A DNA stretch of 63,193 nt from Verrucomicrobiaceae bacterium (GTDB lineage Bacteria; Verrucomicrobiota; Verrucomicrobiia; Opitutales; Intestinicryptomonadaceae), in the NCBI GenBank assembly GCA_015061955.1, contig SUVO01000015.1, forward strand, positions 1 to 63,193. Reading direction: 5' to 3'. Shown here in pieces: positions 42,281 through 54,513 of this stretch. The notes under the pieces were generated by a model. The model did not search any database, was not told where the DNA came from, and saw only the letters and a list, made by a program, of their open reading frames with translations. A program made the position numbers and the translations under genes. How positions within the stretch are numbered: position 1 is the first letter of the stretch; each line of letters begins with the position of its first letter.

Positions 42281-42763
42281 ATGGCAATAGTAGTGTTAGC
42301 TTTAGGCTCTAATATGGGCAATAAACTTCAGAATTTACGCGAAGCTTGTAAGCGTGTTTCTGAATTTGCTAATATTCAATCTAAAGCGTGTGTTTACGAA
42401 ACTCCACCTGCATTCTATGAGCAACAAGACAACTTTTATAATTCGGCAATAGCAATTTCTACTGAATTAGATGCTTTTGATTTATTGAAACGTTGTAAAG
42501 AAATTGAATCTGATATGGGTAGAGAAGCTTCGTTTAGAAATGCTCCACGCCCGATAGATTTAGATATTATTTTTATTGAAGGCAAAAGCATATCTGATCC
42601 TGTTTTAAACGTACCTCATATCGACTGGCAAAACAGAGATTTTGTTATAACTCCATTGATTGATTTATGCGAGTATGGCATATTTAATTCGAGTACTTTT
42701 AATTCTGAAAAACAATTTTTAATAAATAAAAAACGTGCATTCAAAAAAATAGCAGATTTATAA
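42281..42763 (+). CDS. folK: 2-amino-4-hydroxy-6-hydroxymethyldihydropteridine pyrophosphokinase
   Basis: A 160-residue HPPK. It has the start LALGSNMGNKLQNL, the ETPPAF...DNFYNSAI block, and the signature RNAPRPIDLDII with the two Asp that bind magnesium. It pyrophosphorylates hydroxymethyl-dihydropterin with ATP, feeding FolP. It is one base from folB and from rsmI. Confidence 0.95.
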   Translation: MAIVVLALGSNMGNKLQNLREACKRVSEFANIQSKACVYETPPAFYEQQDNFYNSAIAISTELDAFDLLKRCKEIESDMGREASFRNAPRPIDLDIIFIEGKSISDPVLNVPHIDWQNRDFVITPLIDLCEYGIFNSSTFNSEKQFLINKKRAFKKIADL

Positions 42764-42764
42764 A

Positions 42765-43454
42765 ATGGAAACAGGAAAATTATACATTGTTGCAACTCCA
42801 ATTGGAAATTTATCCGACATCACTCAACGTGCATTAGATGTTTTGCGTGAGTGCGATATCGTTGTGTGCGAAGATACTCGTGTAACGGGGGCTATGTTGC
42901 GAAAGTTTGACATTTCTAAAGAAATGTTTGTAAACGAAAATTCTCGCGAACGTGCAGTTGCACCTATTTTGCTTGAAAAATTAAAGTCGGGCAAAAATAT
43001 AGCATTGGTAAGCGATGCAGGTACACCTTGTATTAGTGATCCTGGTTTTAGAATTGTACGCGCATGTAGAGCTGAGGGCATTGATGTTATTCCTGTTGTC
43101 GGTGCGTGTGCGTTTGTTGGGGCGTTGTCGGCATCTGGTTTGCCAAGCAATTCGTTTTTATTCTCGGGATTTCTTCCTCCCAAAACATCGGCTCGCAAAA
43201 ACTTTTTTGAAAAGCACAAAGAATTTCCACATACGCTCGTATTTTATGAATCTCCATATAGAATAGAAAAATTTATAGATGATGCTATTGAGGTTTTGGG
43301 TGAAAACAGAGTAGCTTGTGTTGCAAAAGAAATCTCTAAAATGTACGAGCGATTTTTTATCGGAACATTGGGCGAGATAAAAAGTGCCTTAAAATCGGCA
43401 TCAACTAAGGGTGAGTTTGTAGTTATAATTGCTCCAGAGGATTTTGTTTTGTGA
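42765..43454 (+). CDS. rsmI: 16S rRNA (cytidine1402-2'-O)-methyltransferase RsmI
   Basis: A 229-residue tetrapyrrole-methylase-fold enzyme. Motifs: LYIVATPIGNLSDITQRAL, VVCEDTRVTG, ALVSDAGTPCISDPGFRIV, PSNSFLFSGFLPPK and LVFYESPYRIEK. All are family-diagnostic. It adds the 2'-O-methyl to C1402 in the decoding centre. It lacks the extra C-terminal domain of ~55 residues found in longer RsmI forms. Its stop overlaps the GTG of the following phosphatase gene. Confidence 0.95.
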   Translation: METGKLYIVATPIGNLSDITQRALDVLRECDIVVCEDTRVTGAMLRKFDISKEMFVNENSRERAVAPILLEKLKSGKNIALVSDAGTPCISDPGFRIVRACRAEGIDVIPVVGACAFVGALSASGLPSNSFLFSGFLPPKTSARKNFFEKHKEFPHTLVFYESPYRIEKFIDDAIEVLGENRVACVAKEISKMYERFFIGTLGEIKSALKSASTKGEFVVIIAPEDFVL

Positions 43455-44338
43455 AGTTAGTTATAGATATAGGCTCTAATACAATAAAGTGTTTGCTTGC
43501 TCGTGTAAATAAGCAAGGTAACATTGAAAAACTTTTTGAGCACTCTTTAGAAAGTAGAATTTCTGCAGGTGGTGGTATACTTGTAGAAAACGCATCAACA
43601 CTAATTGCAAATTCAATAGAGGTTTTGATAGAAAAAGCAAAGGCTTATTGTAATAATTTTCAAAGTATAGCAGTTGCTACAAGTGCCTTGCGTGATGCAC
43701 CGAATAAAGAAGATGTTATAGCCGATGTCTTAGAAAAAACATCGGTTGCTATTAATGTTTTGTCAGGATACGAAGAAGCACGCTTATCGTATTTAGGGGC
43801 GTGTTCCGACAATGCTATACCTAACTCCCCAACAAAAACATATTTCGATTTAGGTGGTGGAAGTATGGAGATTGTTTTTGGTAATTCGTTTACAATGAAA
43901 GGTGCGTATAGTTTGCCTATTGGTGCTGTAAGTGTTACTAAAAAATTTTGTACATCTGAAAAAATATCAAAACAAACGCGTACCGAAATATCAGATTTTG
44001 TTGCAAAAGCATTTGCTAATATTCCTAAAGACAAGAGTGATATTCTCGTTGGGGCAGGTGGTGCAGTTGTTGCAGCAAGATTGTTAAACGAAAAAATCAA
44101 TGGTGTTATTTCTAACAAAATTTTATTGAGCGATATTGAAACATTTGTAGATGTTTTATCTGAAATGTCAGTATCTGAGCGTGTGAAAAAATTTTTTATT
44201 GCAAAGAGTAGGGCTGATATTTTAGTATCTGCTTTAATTTGTGTGGGAGGTTTGATGCGTCATTTAGGGCATTCAGAGCTTTTGCATACCTTTAATAACT
44301 TAAGATATGGAGTAATTATAAATGAACATAAAAAATAA
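43451..44338 (+). CDS. Ppx/GppA-family exopolyphosphatase/pppGpp phosphatase
   Basis: A 295-residue ASKHA-fold protein. The phosphate-1 loop is in LVIDIGSNTIKCLLARV, the SALRDAPN block follows, and the phosphate-2 loop is in FDLGGGSMEIVFG. It is of the short type without the C-terminal HD-like domain. It hydrolyses polyphosphate or pppGpp; which one cannot be told. GTG start overlapping the rsmI stop by four bases; its end overlaps the next gene by 17 bases. Confidence 0.88.
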   Translation: MKLVIDIGSNTIKCLLARVNKQGNIEKLFEHSLESRISAGGGILVENASTLIANSIEVLIEKAKAYCNNFQSIAVATSALRDAPNKEDVIADVLEKTSVAINVLSGYEEARLSYLGACSDNAIPNSPTKTYFDLGGGSMEIVFGNSFTMKGAYSLPIGAVSVTKKFCTSEKISKQTRTEISDFVAKAFANIPKDKSDILVGAGGAVVAARLLNEKINGVISNKILLSDIETFVDVLSEMSVSERVKKFFIAKSRADILVSALICVGGLMRHLGHSELLHTFNNLRYGVIINEHKK

Positions 44339-45395
44339 AATTTTAACTGTTTTGAGTTTTTGTTTTTCATCCATAGCTATGGCTGTTCCTCAAAAAATTA
44401 TATTTGATACCGATATGGGTAACGATTGCGACGACGTTGTTGCATTTCAAATGCTTTTGAGTTATGTAAAAAGTGGCAAAGCCGATTTGTTATGTGTTGC
44501 AATAAATAAAGACAACCCATACGCTCCAAAATTTACTCGTTTAATCAGCGAGTTTTATGGTTTTGACAATTTGCCAATTTTTATGGTTAAAGACGGTTTT
44601 GCTAAAGAAGATGGTCATTTCAATAGAAAAACTCTTGAAGCAAAAAATCCAGATGGGTCATTGCGTTTCCCATTAAAAAATAAAGACGAAAAATTTGAAG
44701 ATTCTATTCGAGGACTTCGCAAAACTTTAGTTGCTCAACCAGACAATTCAGTTGTTTATATATCTGTTGGCTTCTTGTCGAACATTGCTCGTTTGTTGCA
44801 ATCTCAACCCGACGATATTTCATCGCTTTCTGGTAAAGAGTTAGTTGCTAAGAAAGTTAAATATATATCAATTATGGGTGGTGGTTTTGCTCCACATAAA
44901 TTTTGGGGAAGTAAAGGTGATAAAATTAAGCCTGAGTACAATATAAAAATTGACCCTCCAAGCTCGACTTATGTTTTGTCGAATACGCCAGTTGATATTG
45001 TATTAAGCCCATTTGAAGTTGGTTTGTATTTGCAATTCCCGTATGCTGAAGTTATGCATGGTTTCTACGATGCAAAAAATAATCCAGCATCATTTGCATG
45101 CAACGCTTATGTTTATAGAATTTTTGAAAGATCAAAGGTTACTGCCGAACTCGACCGTTATATGTGGGACCCTTCCAGTGTTCTCTACGTTTTTGAACCA
45201 CACCACTTTGGTATATCGGTTGCAGGCGATGTTGTTTTAGACAAAAACGCTGTTACTATTTTCAAACCAAATCCAAAGGGTAAAATTAAGTATTTAATTT
45301 TAGCTTGGGATGTTGTAAACAACAGACCTATAAATCAGCGAGCCATTGTAAATCGATGTGCAGAGCTTTGTAGGTTTTCTCCAAAAGGAAAATAA
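44322..45395 (+). CDS. Exported nucleoside hydrolase-like protein
   Basis: A 357-residue protein with a signal peptide (cleavage AMA-VP, residue ~21). The IUNH calcium/ribose motif IFDTDMGNDCDDVVAF (D-x-D-x-G-x-D-x-D-D) follows directly. The later FLSNIARLL and IMGGGFAP blocks also match. The C-terminal Asp ligand may be in DPSSVLYVFEPHH. Export suggests it cleaves purine or pyrimidine nucleosides, or a related N-glycoside, in the periplasm. It starts inside the end of the Ppx gene and is closed by a strong terminator. Confidence 0.85.
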   Translation: MNIKNKILTVLSFCFSSIAMAVPQKIIFDTDMGNDCDDVVAFQMLLSYVKSGKADLLCVAINKDNPYAPKFTRLISEFYGFDNLPIFMVKDGFAKEDGHFNRKTLEAKNPDGSLRFPLKNKDEKFEDSIRGLRKTLVAQPDNSVVYISVGFLSNIARLLQSQPDDISSLSGKELVAKKVKYISIMGGGFAPHKFWGSKGDKIKPEYNIKIDPPSSTYVLSNTPVDIVLSPFEVGLYLQFPYAEVMHGFYDAKNNPASFACNAYVYRIFERSKVTAELDRYMWDPSSVLYVFEPHHFGISVAGDVVLDKNAVTIFKPNPKGKIKYLILAWDVVNNRPINQRAIVNRCAELCRFSPKGK

Positions 45396-45410
45396 AAAAT
45401 TAAACATAAC

Positions 45411-45446
45411 AAAAAAATGGAAGCTAATATTAGCTTCCATTTTTTA
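45411..45446. terminator. Bidirectional terminator between the nucleoside hydrolase gene and gyrA
   Basis: ATGGAAGCT (45417-45425) pairs with AGCTTCCAT (45432-45440), flanked by an A run and a T run. It ends the long plus-strand run from 35499 and the gyrBA operon on the other strand. Confidence 0.92.
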
Positions 45447-45471
45447 TTTAATCAGAACAAGCTATTTGGCT

Positions 45472-47904
45472 TTATTCCTCTTCGCCATCGCGTATATCTA
45501 CAATCTTACAGATACCTATTAAGCTATCGCCTTCAGCGAGATTGATTAAGCGAACGCCTTGTGTTGTTCTACCGATTACTCTTACGTCTTTAACTGGCGA
45601 ACGAACTGCTTGACCATGGAGAGTGAACATCATCACTTCGTCATCTTCACGAACCGACAATGCGCCAGCTACACCATTTGTCTTGATAGCTATAACTCCA
45701 CTACCACCACGATTTTGTACACGATATTCATCGTAGTTAGAGCGTTTGCCTTGACCATTTTCGCCTGCAATTAAGAGTGTTGAATTTGAGTCAACAACAA
45801 CAATAGCTTTTACGCAATCGTTATCTTTCTTGAGTGTTACACCACGAACACCGCGCGTATCTCTACTCAATGCGCGCAAATCAGCTTCGTTGAAACGAAT
45901 AGACATACCTTCGTGTGTTACCAAGATTATGTTTGCTTCTGGCTCTGTGAGAACTACGCCGATTAAGTCGTCGCCTTCATCGAGTGCAATACCTTTAATA
46001 CCACCTTTACGGCAATTCTTATATTCTGGCAACATTGTTTTCTTTACAACGCCATTCTTTGTAGCCATTACAAGTGCGAGATTTGCATCTTCAAGATTTT
46101 TTGTGCAAATCATTGCTGCAACTTTTTCATCTGGTTTCAATTCAAGTACATTTTTGATTGAGCGACCTTTTGAAATTCTGCTACCTTCTGGAATTTCGTA
46201 AACTTTTTCTACGTACACTCTACCATTGTTCATAAAGAACATTATGTAGTCGTGTGTAGAGGCAGTAAAGATATGTTCGATGAAGTCTTCATCGTACTGA
46301 CCACTACCGATTACACCCTTACCACCACGCTTTTGCGAACGATACGAACTTACGCTTGTACGTTTGATAAAGCCGTTGTGCGATACGCTTATAATACAAC
46401 CTTCGTTTGCAATAACGTCTTCCATACGGAATTCGCCTTCGGCAGCAATGAGTTGTGTTTTGCGTGGGGAGTCGTACTTTTCTTTCATTTCGATAAGCTC
46501 TTTTTTAATTACACCCAAAAGCTTCTTTTCGTTTTCGAGAATTGAACGATACTCGTGAATTAAACGCATCAATTCCATATACTCGTTCTCGATTTTTTCG
46601 ATTTCGAGACCTGTCAACTGATGCAAACGTAAATCCAATATAGCATTTGCTTGACGTTCTGAGAGCGGATATTTTGCCATCAAGGCTACTTTGGCTTCAT
46701 CTTTATTTTTTGAGTCTTTAATTATTTTGATGAAGTCATCAATATTATTGAAAGCGATTTTATAACCCTCTAAGATGTGTGCTCGGTCTTCTGCTTTACG
46801 CAAGAGATAAGCAGTTCTACGATAAACAACTTCTCTACGATGCTCAATGTAGCATTCGAGCATTTCTTTTATGTTCATTTGCTTTGGCTTACGTTTATCG
46901 AGAGCCAACAAAATTACACCGAACGAAGCTTCTAATTGTGTATGCTTAAAGAGTTTATTCATTACAACTCTTGGCGATTCACCACGCTTGAGCTCTATTA
47001 CAACACGTGTGTTTTCGTCGGATTCGTTGCGAATATCGCTAACTTCGGTAAGCACTTTTTCAGCTACCAAATCAGCAATACTTTCAACTAATGTTTGACG
47101 ATTTACATTGTATGGAATTTCGGTAATTACAATTTGTTCTTTGCCATTTTTAAGCTCTTCAACGTTTGCAACACCACGCATTCTTACAATGCCACGTCCG
47201 GTTTTCATGTAGCTTTCAATGCCTGCTCTACCTACTACACAACCACCTGTTGGGAAGTCTGGACCTTTTATAACTTCCATCAACTGTGGAATTGTTGTTG
47301 ATGGATTATCTATCAACATACAGATACCGTCAATGAGTTCGCCCAAGTTGTGAGGTGGAATGTTAGTTGTCATACCAACTGCGATACCTGTTGAACCATT
47401 CATCAACAACATTGGCAATGCAGCTGGTAAAACAGAAGGTTCGGTTGTGGATTCCTTATAATTTGGAACAAAATCAACTGTATCGCTATCGATATCGCTC
47501 ATCATATCTTCAGCTAACTCTTCAAGCTTACACTCTGTATAACGATAAGCTGCAGGTGAGTCGCCTTCGATTGAACCAAAGTTGCCTTGTGGTATTACAA
47601 GTGGATAACGCATTACCCAGTCTTGTGCCAAACGTGTGAGAGTGTCGTAAACTGAGCTATCACCATGTGGGTGATAGTTTTTAAGTACTTCACCAACAAC
47701 ACCAGCGCATTTGTCGAACGATGAGTTATGACGCAAACCTTCACGCAACATAGCGTACAACACACGACGTTGTACAGGCTTAAGACCATCGCGAACATCT
47801 GGAAGCGCACGCGATACTATAACCGACATCGAATAATCGATGTACGCACTTTGCATAATTTGCGTTATGCTCGAATCAATAATTTTTTCGTTTTCTGTAT
47901 ACAT
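45472..47904 (-). CDS. gyrA: DNA gyrase subunit A
   Basis: An 810-residue type II topoisomerase subunit. The N-terminal winged-helix region (SRALPDVRDGLKPVQRRVLY) and the catalytic Tyr in AAYRYTECKLEEL are present. The C-terminal pinwheel has the GyrA box SQKRGGKGV, which separates it from ParC. The quinolone region reads HPHGDSSVYDT, so Ser and Asp at the E. coli 83 and 87 positions are wild type. It makes negative supercoils with GyrB. It lies 18 bases after gyrB on the same strand. Confidence 0.98.
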   Translation of the reverse strand: MYTENEKIIDSSITQIMQSAYIDYSMSVIVSRALPDVRDGLKPVQRRVLYAMLREGLRHNSSFDKCAGVVGEVLKNYHPHGDSSVYDTLTRLAQDWVMRYPLVIPQGNFGSIEGDSPAAYRYTECKLEELAEDMMSDIDSDTVDFVPNYKESTTEPSVLPAALPMLLMNGSTGIAVGMTTNIPPHNLGELIDGICMLIDNPSTTIPQLMEVIKGPDFPTGGCVVGRAGIESYMKTGRGIVRMRGVANVEELKNGKEQIVITEIPYNVNRQTLVESIADLVAEKVLTEVSDIRNESDENTRVVIELKRGESPRVVMNKLFKHTQLEASFGVILLALDKRKPKQMNIKEMLECYIEHRREVVYRRTAYLLRKAEDRAHILEGYKIAFNNIDDFIKIIKDSKNKDEAKVALMAKYPLSERQANAILDLRLHQLTGLEIEKIENEYMELMRLIHEYRSILENEKKLLGVIKKELIEMKEKYDSPRKTQLIAAEGEFRMEDVIANEGCIISVSHNGFIKRTSVSSYRSQKRGGKGVIGSGQYDEDFIEHIFTASTHDYIMFFMNNGRVYVEKVYEIPEGSRISKGRSIKNVLELKPDEKVAAMICTKNLEDANLALVMATKNGVVKKTMLPEYKNCRKGGIKGIALDEGDDLIGVVLTEPEANIILVTHEGMSIRFNEADLRALSRDTRGVRGVTLKKDNDCVKAIVVVDSNSTLLIAGENGQGKRSNYDEYRVQNRGGSGVIAIKTNGVAGALSVREDDEVMMFTLHGQAVRSPVKDVRVIGRTTQGVRLINLAEGDSLIGICKIVDIRDGEEE

Positions 47905-47922
47905 TTTTCAAAACCTTTCAAA

Positions 47923-50871
<2,949 letters not shown>

Positions 50872-50895
<24 letters not shown>

Positions 50896-50958
50896 AAAAA
50901 GTAGGCAATTTCATTGCCTACTTTACCATTATTTGAATCTTTATTCGCAAAGTGGTGC
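50872..50958. repeat. 16-bp inverted repeat enclosing the ispG terminator
   Basis: GCACCACTTTGCGAAT at 50872-50887 is the exact reverse complement of 50943-50958. The 55 bases between hold the ispG terminator hairpin. A nested or cruciform structure is possible. The same GCGAA/AGTGG core recurs in the dispersed repeat nearby. Confidence 0.75.
50889..50924 (-). terminator. Intrinsic terminator of the ispG operon
   Basis: AAAGTAGGCAAT (50898-50909) pairs with ATTGCCTACTTT (50913-50924), loop of three. On the minus strand the stem is followed by a T run. It lies about 50 bases past the ispG stop and ends the uppS-ispG operon. Confidence 0.88.
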
Positions 50959-50972
50959 GTCCACACACTTTT

Positions 50973-52775
50973 TTAGGGCTCTTGCCATTTGCCGTTATCT
51001 TTAATTAGTTGAATTAGGCGTTCAATGGCTTGTTCTTGTGGAATATTTACCTCTACGCATTTTTTATTTTTGTAGAGATTTATCTTACCTGGGGCACCAC
51101 CTACATAACCGAAATCTGCATCAGCCATTTCACCGGGACCATTTACAATACAACCCATAACACCAATTGTTACATTCTTAAGGTGCGAAGTTGCCTTTTC
51201 GATTTTTGCGACAGCTTCTTGAATATTGTAGAGCGTTCTGCCACAACTTGGGCAAGCTATGTATTCGGCTTTTGAGCGACGTGCTCTTGCTCCTTGTAGG
51301 ATAGCTAAAGCGTATGCAGTGTCTTTTTCGGCATCGCCAGATATTTCAACAGAAACTATGTCGCCAATACCATCTACCAGAAGCGAACCAATGTAGATTG
51401 AAGCTTCGTTGAGTTGTTCCATTTCTGAAACGTTTTTATCGACAAGTTTTGAAGAATCGAACTTGAGCCAAATTGGATTTTTACCCCCGAGTTTTTTGAG
51501 TTCGGCTACAAATGCACGAGCTTCACCAACGGCATGTTTTTTTGCAACTGGGGCAGGGGCAACAAAAATTAGATTTTCGTTAGCGAGCAAGTGTTTGCAT
51601 TTAGGGAGGAAATCGGTTGAAATTTCTGCAGCTACTTTGCCAAGTTTTAAATCGTCTTCAAGCTTGCATGGGCAGTCGTAGGAGGCAATCTTTATATTTT
51701 CACCATTAGAGAGAATAGCCTGATTATTGTTGAATTGAACGTCGGCATTTTTTGCGTCTCCAAAGCTTGCGGCAGCTGGAACATTGTCGGAACCAATTTT
51801 GAAATTGCCACAATCAATATTTATAGTTTCTCTGCGATTATATGTGTAGAAGTCTATATCTTCGTTTGGTTGTGGCAGAGCATTTTCAGAACGGATTTTA
51901 TTGGCAAGTTCTGCTATATTTTTTGCAACTGGAATTTCTGCAACAGGGTCTTCGGTTAAAGATACTCTGATAGTGTCGCCAATGCCATCAAAAAGCAAAC
52001 CACCAATACCCATAGAACTTTTTATACGAGCATCTAAGCCAAAGCCAGCTTCTGTAACACCGAGATGCAATGGATAACTAAAGCCTTCTTCTTTCATCAT
52101 TTTTACAGCAAGGCGATAAGTTTGTGTCATTATACGGGTATTACTTGCCTTGAACGAGAACAAGAAGTTATGAAAATTTAAGTCTCTGCAAATTCTTGCA
52201 AATTCAAATGCGGCTTCCACCATACCGAACGATGTATCTCCATAACGACGCACAATTCTGTCGGATAGCGAACCATGATTTGTGCCAATACGGATAGCTC
52301 TACCTAATTCTTTACAACGCAAAACTAATGGTGTGAATTTTTGACGAACTTTTTCAAGCTCGGCTTCGTATTCTGCATCAGTGTAATCTGGTTTACCATC
52401 GAGACGTTTGTCGGTAAAATTTCCGGGGTTTACACGGATTTTTTCGACATGTTCTACTGCTTCCATAGCAGTTTGAGGTAAAAAGTGAATATCGGCAACT
52501 AATGGATTTGAAAAACCTGCTGCTTTGAATTTTTTTGAAATATCTCCTAACGCTTTAGCTGCTTCAAGGTTCTGTGCAGTTAAGCGAATAATTTGACAAC
52601 CAGCTTCTGCAAGATCTATACATTGTTTAACCGATGCTTCAACATCGCAAGTTTTTGTGTTAGTCATCGATTGTACAACTATCGGTGCGTTTCCACCGAT
52701 TTTTACACCACCAACATCTACTTGGTTGTTTTTTATTCTTACGCAATTAACTCGAGAGTTACAATAGCTTTCCAT
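50973..52775 (-). CDS. ispG: 4-hydroxy-3-methylbut-2-enyl diphosphate synthase (IspG/GcpE), long form
   Basis: A 600-residue IspG. The TIM-barrel domain (~1-270) includes VVQSMTNTKTCD, KIRVNPGNF and RIGTNHGSLSD. An extra domain of roughly 200 residues follows (~280-490), as in plant, chlamydial and Bacteroidota enzymes. The C-terminal iron-sulfur domain has CPSCGRTL (~507) and GCIVNGPGEMADADFGY (~541), giving three cluster Cys. It catalyses the reductive ring opening of MEcPP in the MEP pathway. Last gene of the envelope operon; gap of four bases to rseP. Confidence 0.96.
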   Translation of the reverse strand: MESYCNSRVNCVRIKNNQVDVGGVKIGGNAPIVVQSMTNTKTCDVEASVKQCIDLAEAGCQIIRLTAQNLEAAKALGDISKKFKAAGFSNPLVADIHFLPQTAMEAVEHVEKIRVNPGNFTDKRLDGKPDYTDAEYEAELEKVRQKFTPLVLRCKELGRAIRIGTNHGSLSDRIVRRYGDTSFGMVEAAFEFARICRDLNFHNFLFSFKASNTRIMTQTYRLAVKMMKEEGFSYPLHLGVTEAGFGLDARIKSSMGIGGLLFDGIGDTIRVSLTEDPVAEIPVAKNIAELANKIRSENALPQPNEDIDFYTYNRRETINIDCGNFKIGSDNVPAAASFGDAKNADVQFNNNQAILSNGENIKIASYDCPCKLEDDLKLGKVAAEISTDFLPKCKHLLANENLIFVAPAPVAKKHAVGEARAFVAELKKLGGKNPIWLKFDSSKLVDKNVSEMEQLNEASIYIGSLLVDGIGDIVSVEISGDAEKDTAYALAILQGARARRSKAEYIACPSCGRTLYNIQEAVAKIEKATSHLKNVTIGVMGCIVNGPGEMADADFGYVGGAPGKINLYKNKKCVEVNIPQEQAIERLIQLIKDNGKWQEP

Positions 52776-52779
52776 GATT

Positions 52780-54510
52780 TTAAAATTTAGTTTTTATGTT
52801 ATAATGATTATAAATTTCGCTATGTTTTTCAAGAATGTTGTCTCCGTTCCATCTTGCAAAGCCTATGTACACAACATATGCCATAAGAGCCATAAACATC
52901 AAGGCAAAAATAGTTTGAATTATAGCAAAAACACTACTTGGTAAAGCTTTGCCACGTATTTTTTCTATTATAGCCAATGCTATATGCCCACCATCAAGTA
53001 CTGGTAGGGGTAGCAGATTGAGTACTGCCAAGTTTATATTGAGCAGTACGGTAAACGAAATAACCAACATTATTGCAGTATCGGACAATTTGTATATGAC
53101 TCTGCCTATATCGACAGGTCCAGCCAACGAGCTTATACCAATATCGCTTTTAGGATTTATCAAACTCGTTAGAGCGTTTACAACTTTTTCGATAGACGTT
53201 ATGAACTGTTTTGCAACAGAAGGATGACGTACAACCGTTATATCTTTTAGCTGATATCCCAACATTATTCTACTTTTTTGTGGGATTTCTTTAATCGACA
53301 TATTTGTTGTATGAATATCTTTAAGTTCAAAATTAGTACCTACAAAATTTAGAGTATCGTTTTTATTTTCAGCCAGAGCTGATTTTATATCGGCAAAAGT
53401 TTTCACTTTCTTGCCATTAATCTGATATAGAACATCGGCAATATCTACATTTTGGTTTGGTGTTTTTGAAAAGACTTTAATACATTTATTAGGCGAGTCT
53501 ATTTCTAACAATCGAATTTCTTTATTATCGAATTTTAAACTTAAAAGTTGTTTAGTTAAATATATGCGTTTAGGCGTAGTTTTTAAAATTAACGATTTTT
53601 TATCACGCAAGATATTTACATTTACGCTTTCGTCGTTTTTGTATTGCGAAAGTACTTTTGATAAATGCGATGGAGCATAAATTTTTTGAGAGTTTATACC
53701 TACAACTTCATCGCCGACTTTAAACCCAGCTTTTTGTGCTGGAGAGTTTTCCATAATTGTATCAACAATCATACGTCGGGCAGGTTGAACACCAATCATT
53801 CTAATTTCATCGCCAGTAGATATATTGGTTTTTATCAATTTTGGATGGACATCGAATGTTAGTTTATTGTTGTTTCGCAATATTTCTATTTTTGCAAGAG
53901 GTTCATCTTTTGCGTTTCTGCCCGAACCCATTGCTATTTGTTCAATTATATCTTCAAACGAATTTACTTTATGATTATCAATTGACAGAATTTTATCGCC
54001 TTCTTTTATTCCAGCCAATTTAGCAGGAGACTCATACTCTATACCATGAGCATCGACAATGTTTTCCATTCCACCAACACGAGTTTCACGTAGTACTTCT
54101 TGTTCGGGAACGCCTACATACCACACAACAATTGCCAATATAAATGCCAATATAACGTTGAATAATGCACCAGCCAAACTTACACAGACTTTTGCCAGAC
54201 ATGTTGCTTTTGGTAGATTTGCTGTTTTTTCTGCATCATCATCTTCTTCGCCTTCTAATTTCCCTAAATCCACAAGTTGAGGAATTGCAACATAACCACC
54301 TAAGGGCAATAACGACACCATATATTTGCAACCATCTTTGCCTTGCCACTGGAACAGTTTTGGACCAAAACCTATTGAAAAACGCAATATTTTTAGACCA
54401 AATGCTTTTGCCATTAAAAAGTGTCCGAGTTCATGAATGAAAATCGAACCACCAAACAGCAGGATAATTAGAATACATCCCCAGAAGTTTGAGAATATAG
54501 AGAAATTCAT
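52780..54510 (-). CDS. rseP: RseP-family site-2 intramembrane zinc metalloprotease
   Basis: A 576-residue membrane protease, longer than E. coli RseP (450). The first helix carries FIHELGHFLMAKAFG with HExxH. The last helices have NLLPLPVLDGGHI with the third zinc ligand. Between them are two clear PDZ domains (~135-225 and ~230-310, SPAKLAGIKEGDKIL and SPAQKAGFKVGDEVV) and a third, degenerate PDZ-like segment (~315-410). RseP cleaves anti-sigma factors and leftover signal peptides; the membrane anti-sigma at 14697 is a possible substrate. Three bases from dxr. Confidence 0.95.
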   Translation of the reverse strand: MNFSIFSNFWGCILIILLFGGSIFIHELGHFLMAKAFGLKILRFSIGFGPKLFQWQGKDGCKYMVSLLPLGGYVAIPQLVDLGKLEGEEDDDAEKTANLPKATCLAKVCVSLAGALFNVILAFILAIVVWYVGVPEQEVLRETRVGGMENIVDAHGIEYESPAKLAGIKEGDKILSIDNHKVNSFEDIIEQIAMGSGRNAKDEPLAKIEILRNNNKLTFDVHPKLIKTNISTGDEIRMIGVQPARRMIVDTIMENSPAQKAGFKVGDEVVGINSQKIYAPSHLSKVLSQYKNDESVNVNILRDKKSLILKTTPKRIYLTKQLLSLKFDNKEIRLLEIDSPNKCIKVFSKTPNQNVDIADVLYQINGKKVKTFADIKSALAENKNDTLNFVGTNFELKDIHTTNMSIKEIPQKSRIMLGYQLKDITVVRHPSVAKQFITSIEKVVNALTSLINPKSDIGISSLAGPVDIGRVIYKLSDTAIMLVISFTVLLNINLAVLNLLPLPVLDGGHIALAIIEKIRGKALPSSVFAIIQTIFALMFMALMAYVVYIGFARWNGDNILEKHSEIYNHYNIKTKF

Positions 54511-54513
54511 TTA

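Noticed and set aside
43660-44118. 152-codon frame antisense to the Ppx/GppA gene
   Set aside because: The opposite strand encodes both ASKHA phosphate loops, so this is a shadow frame.
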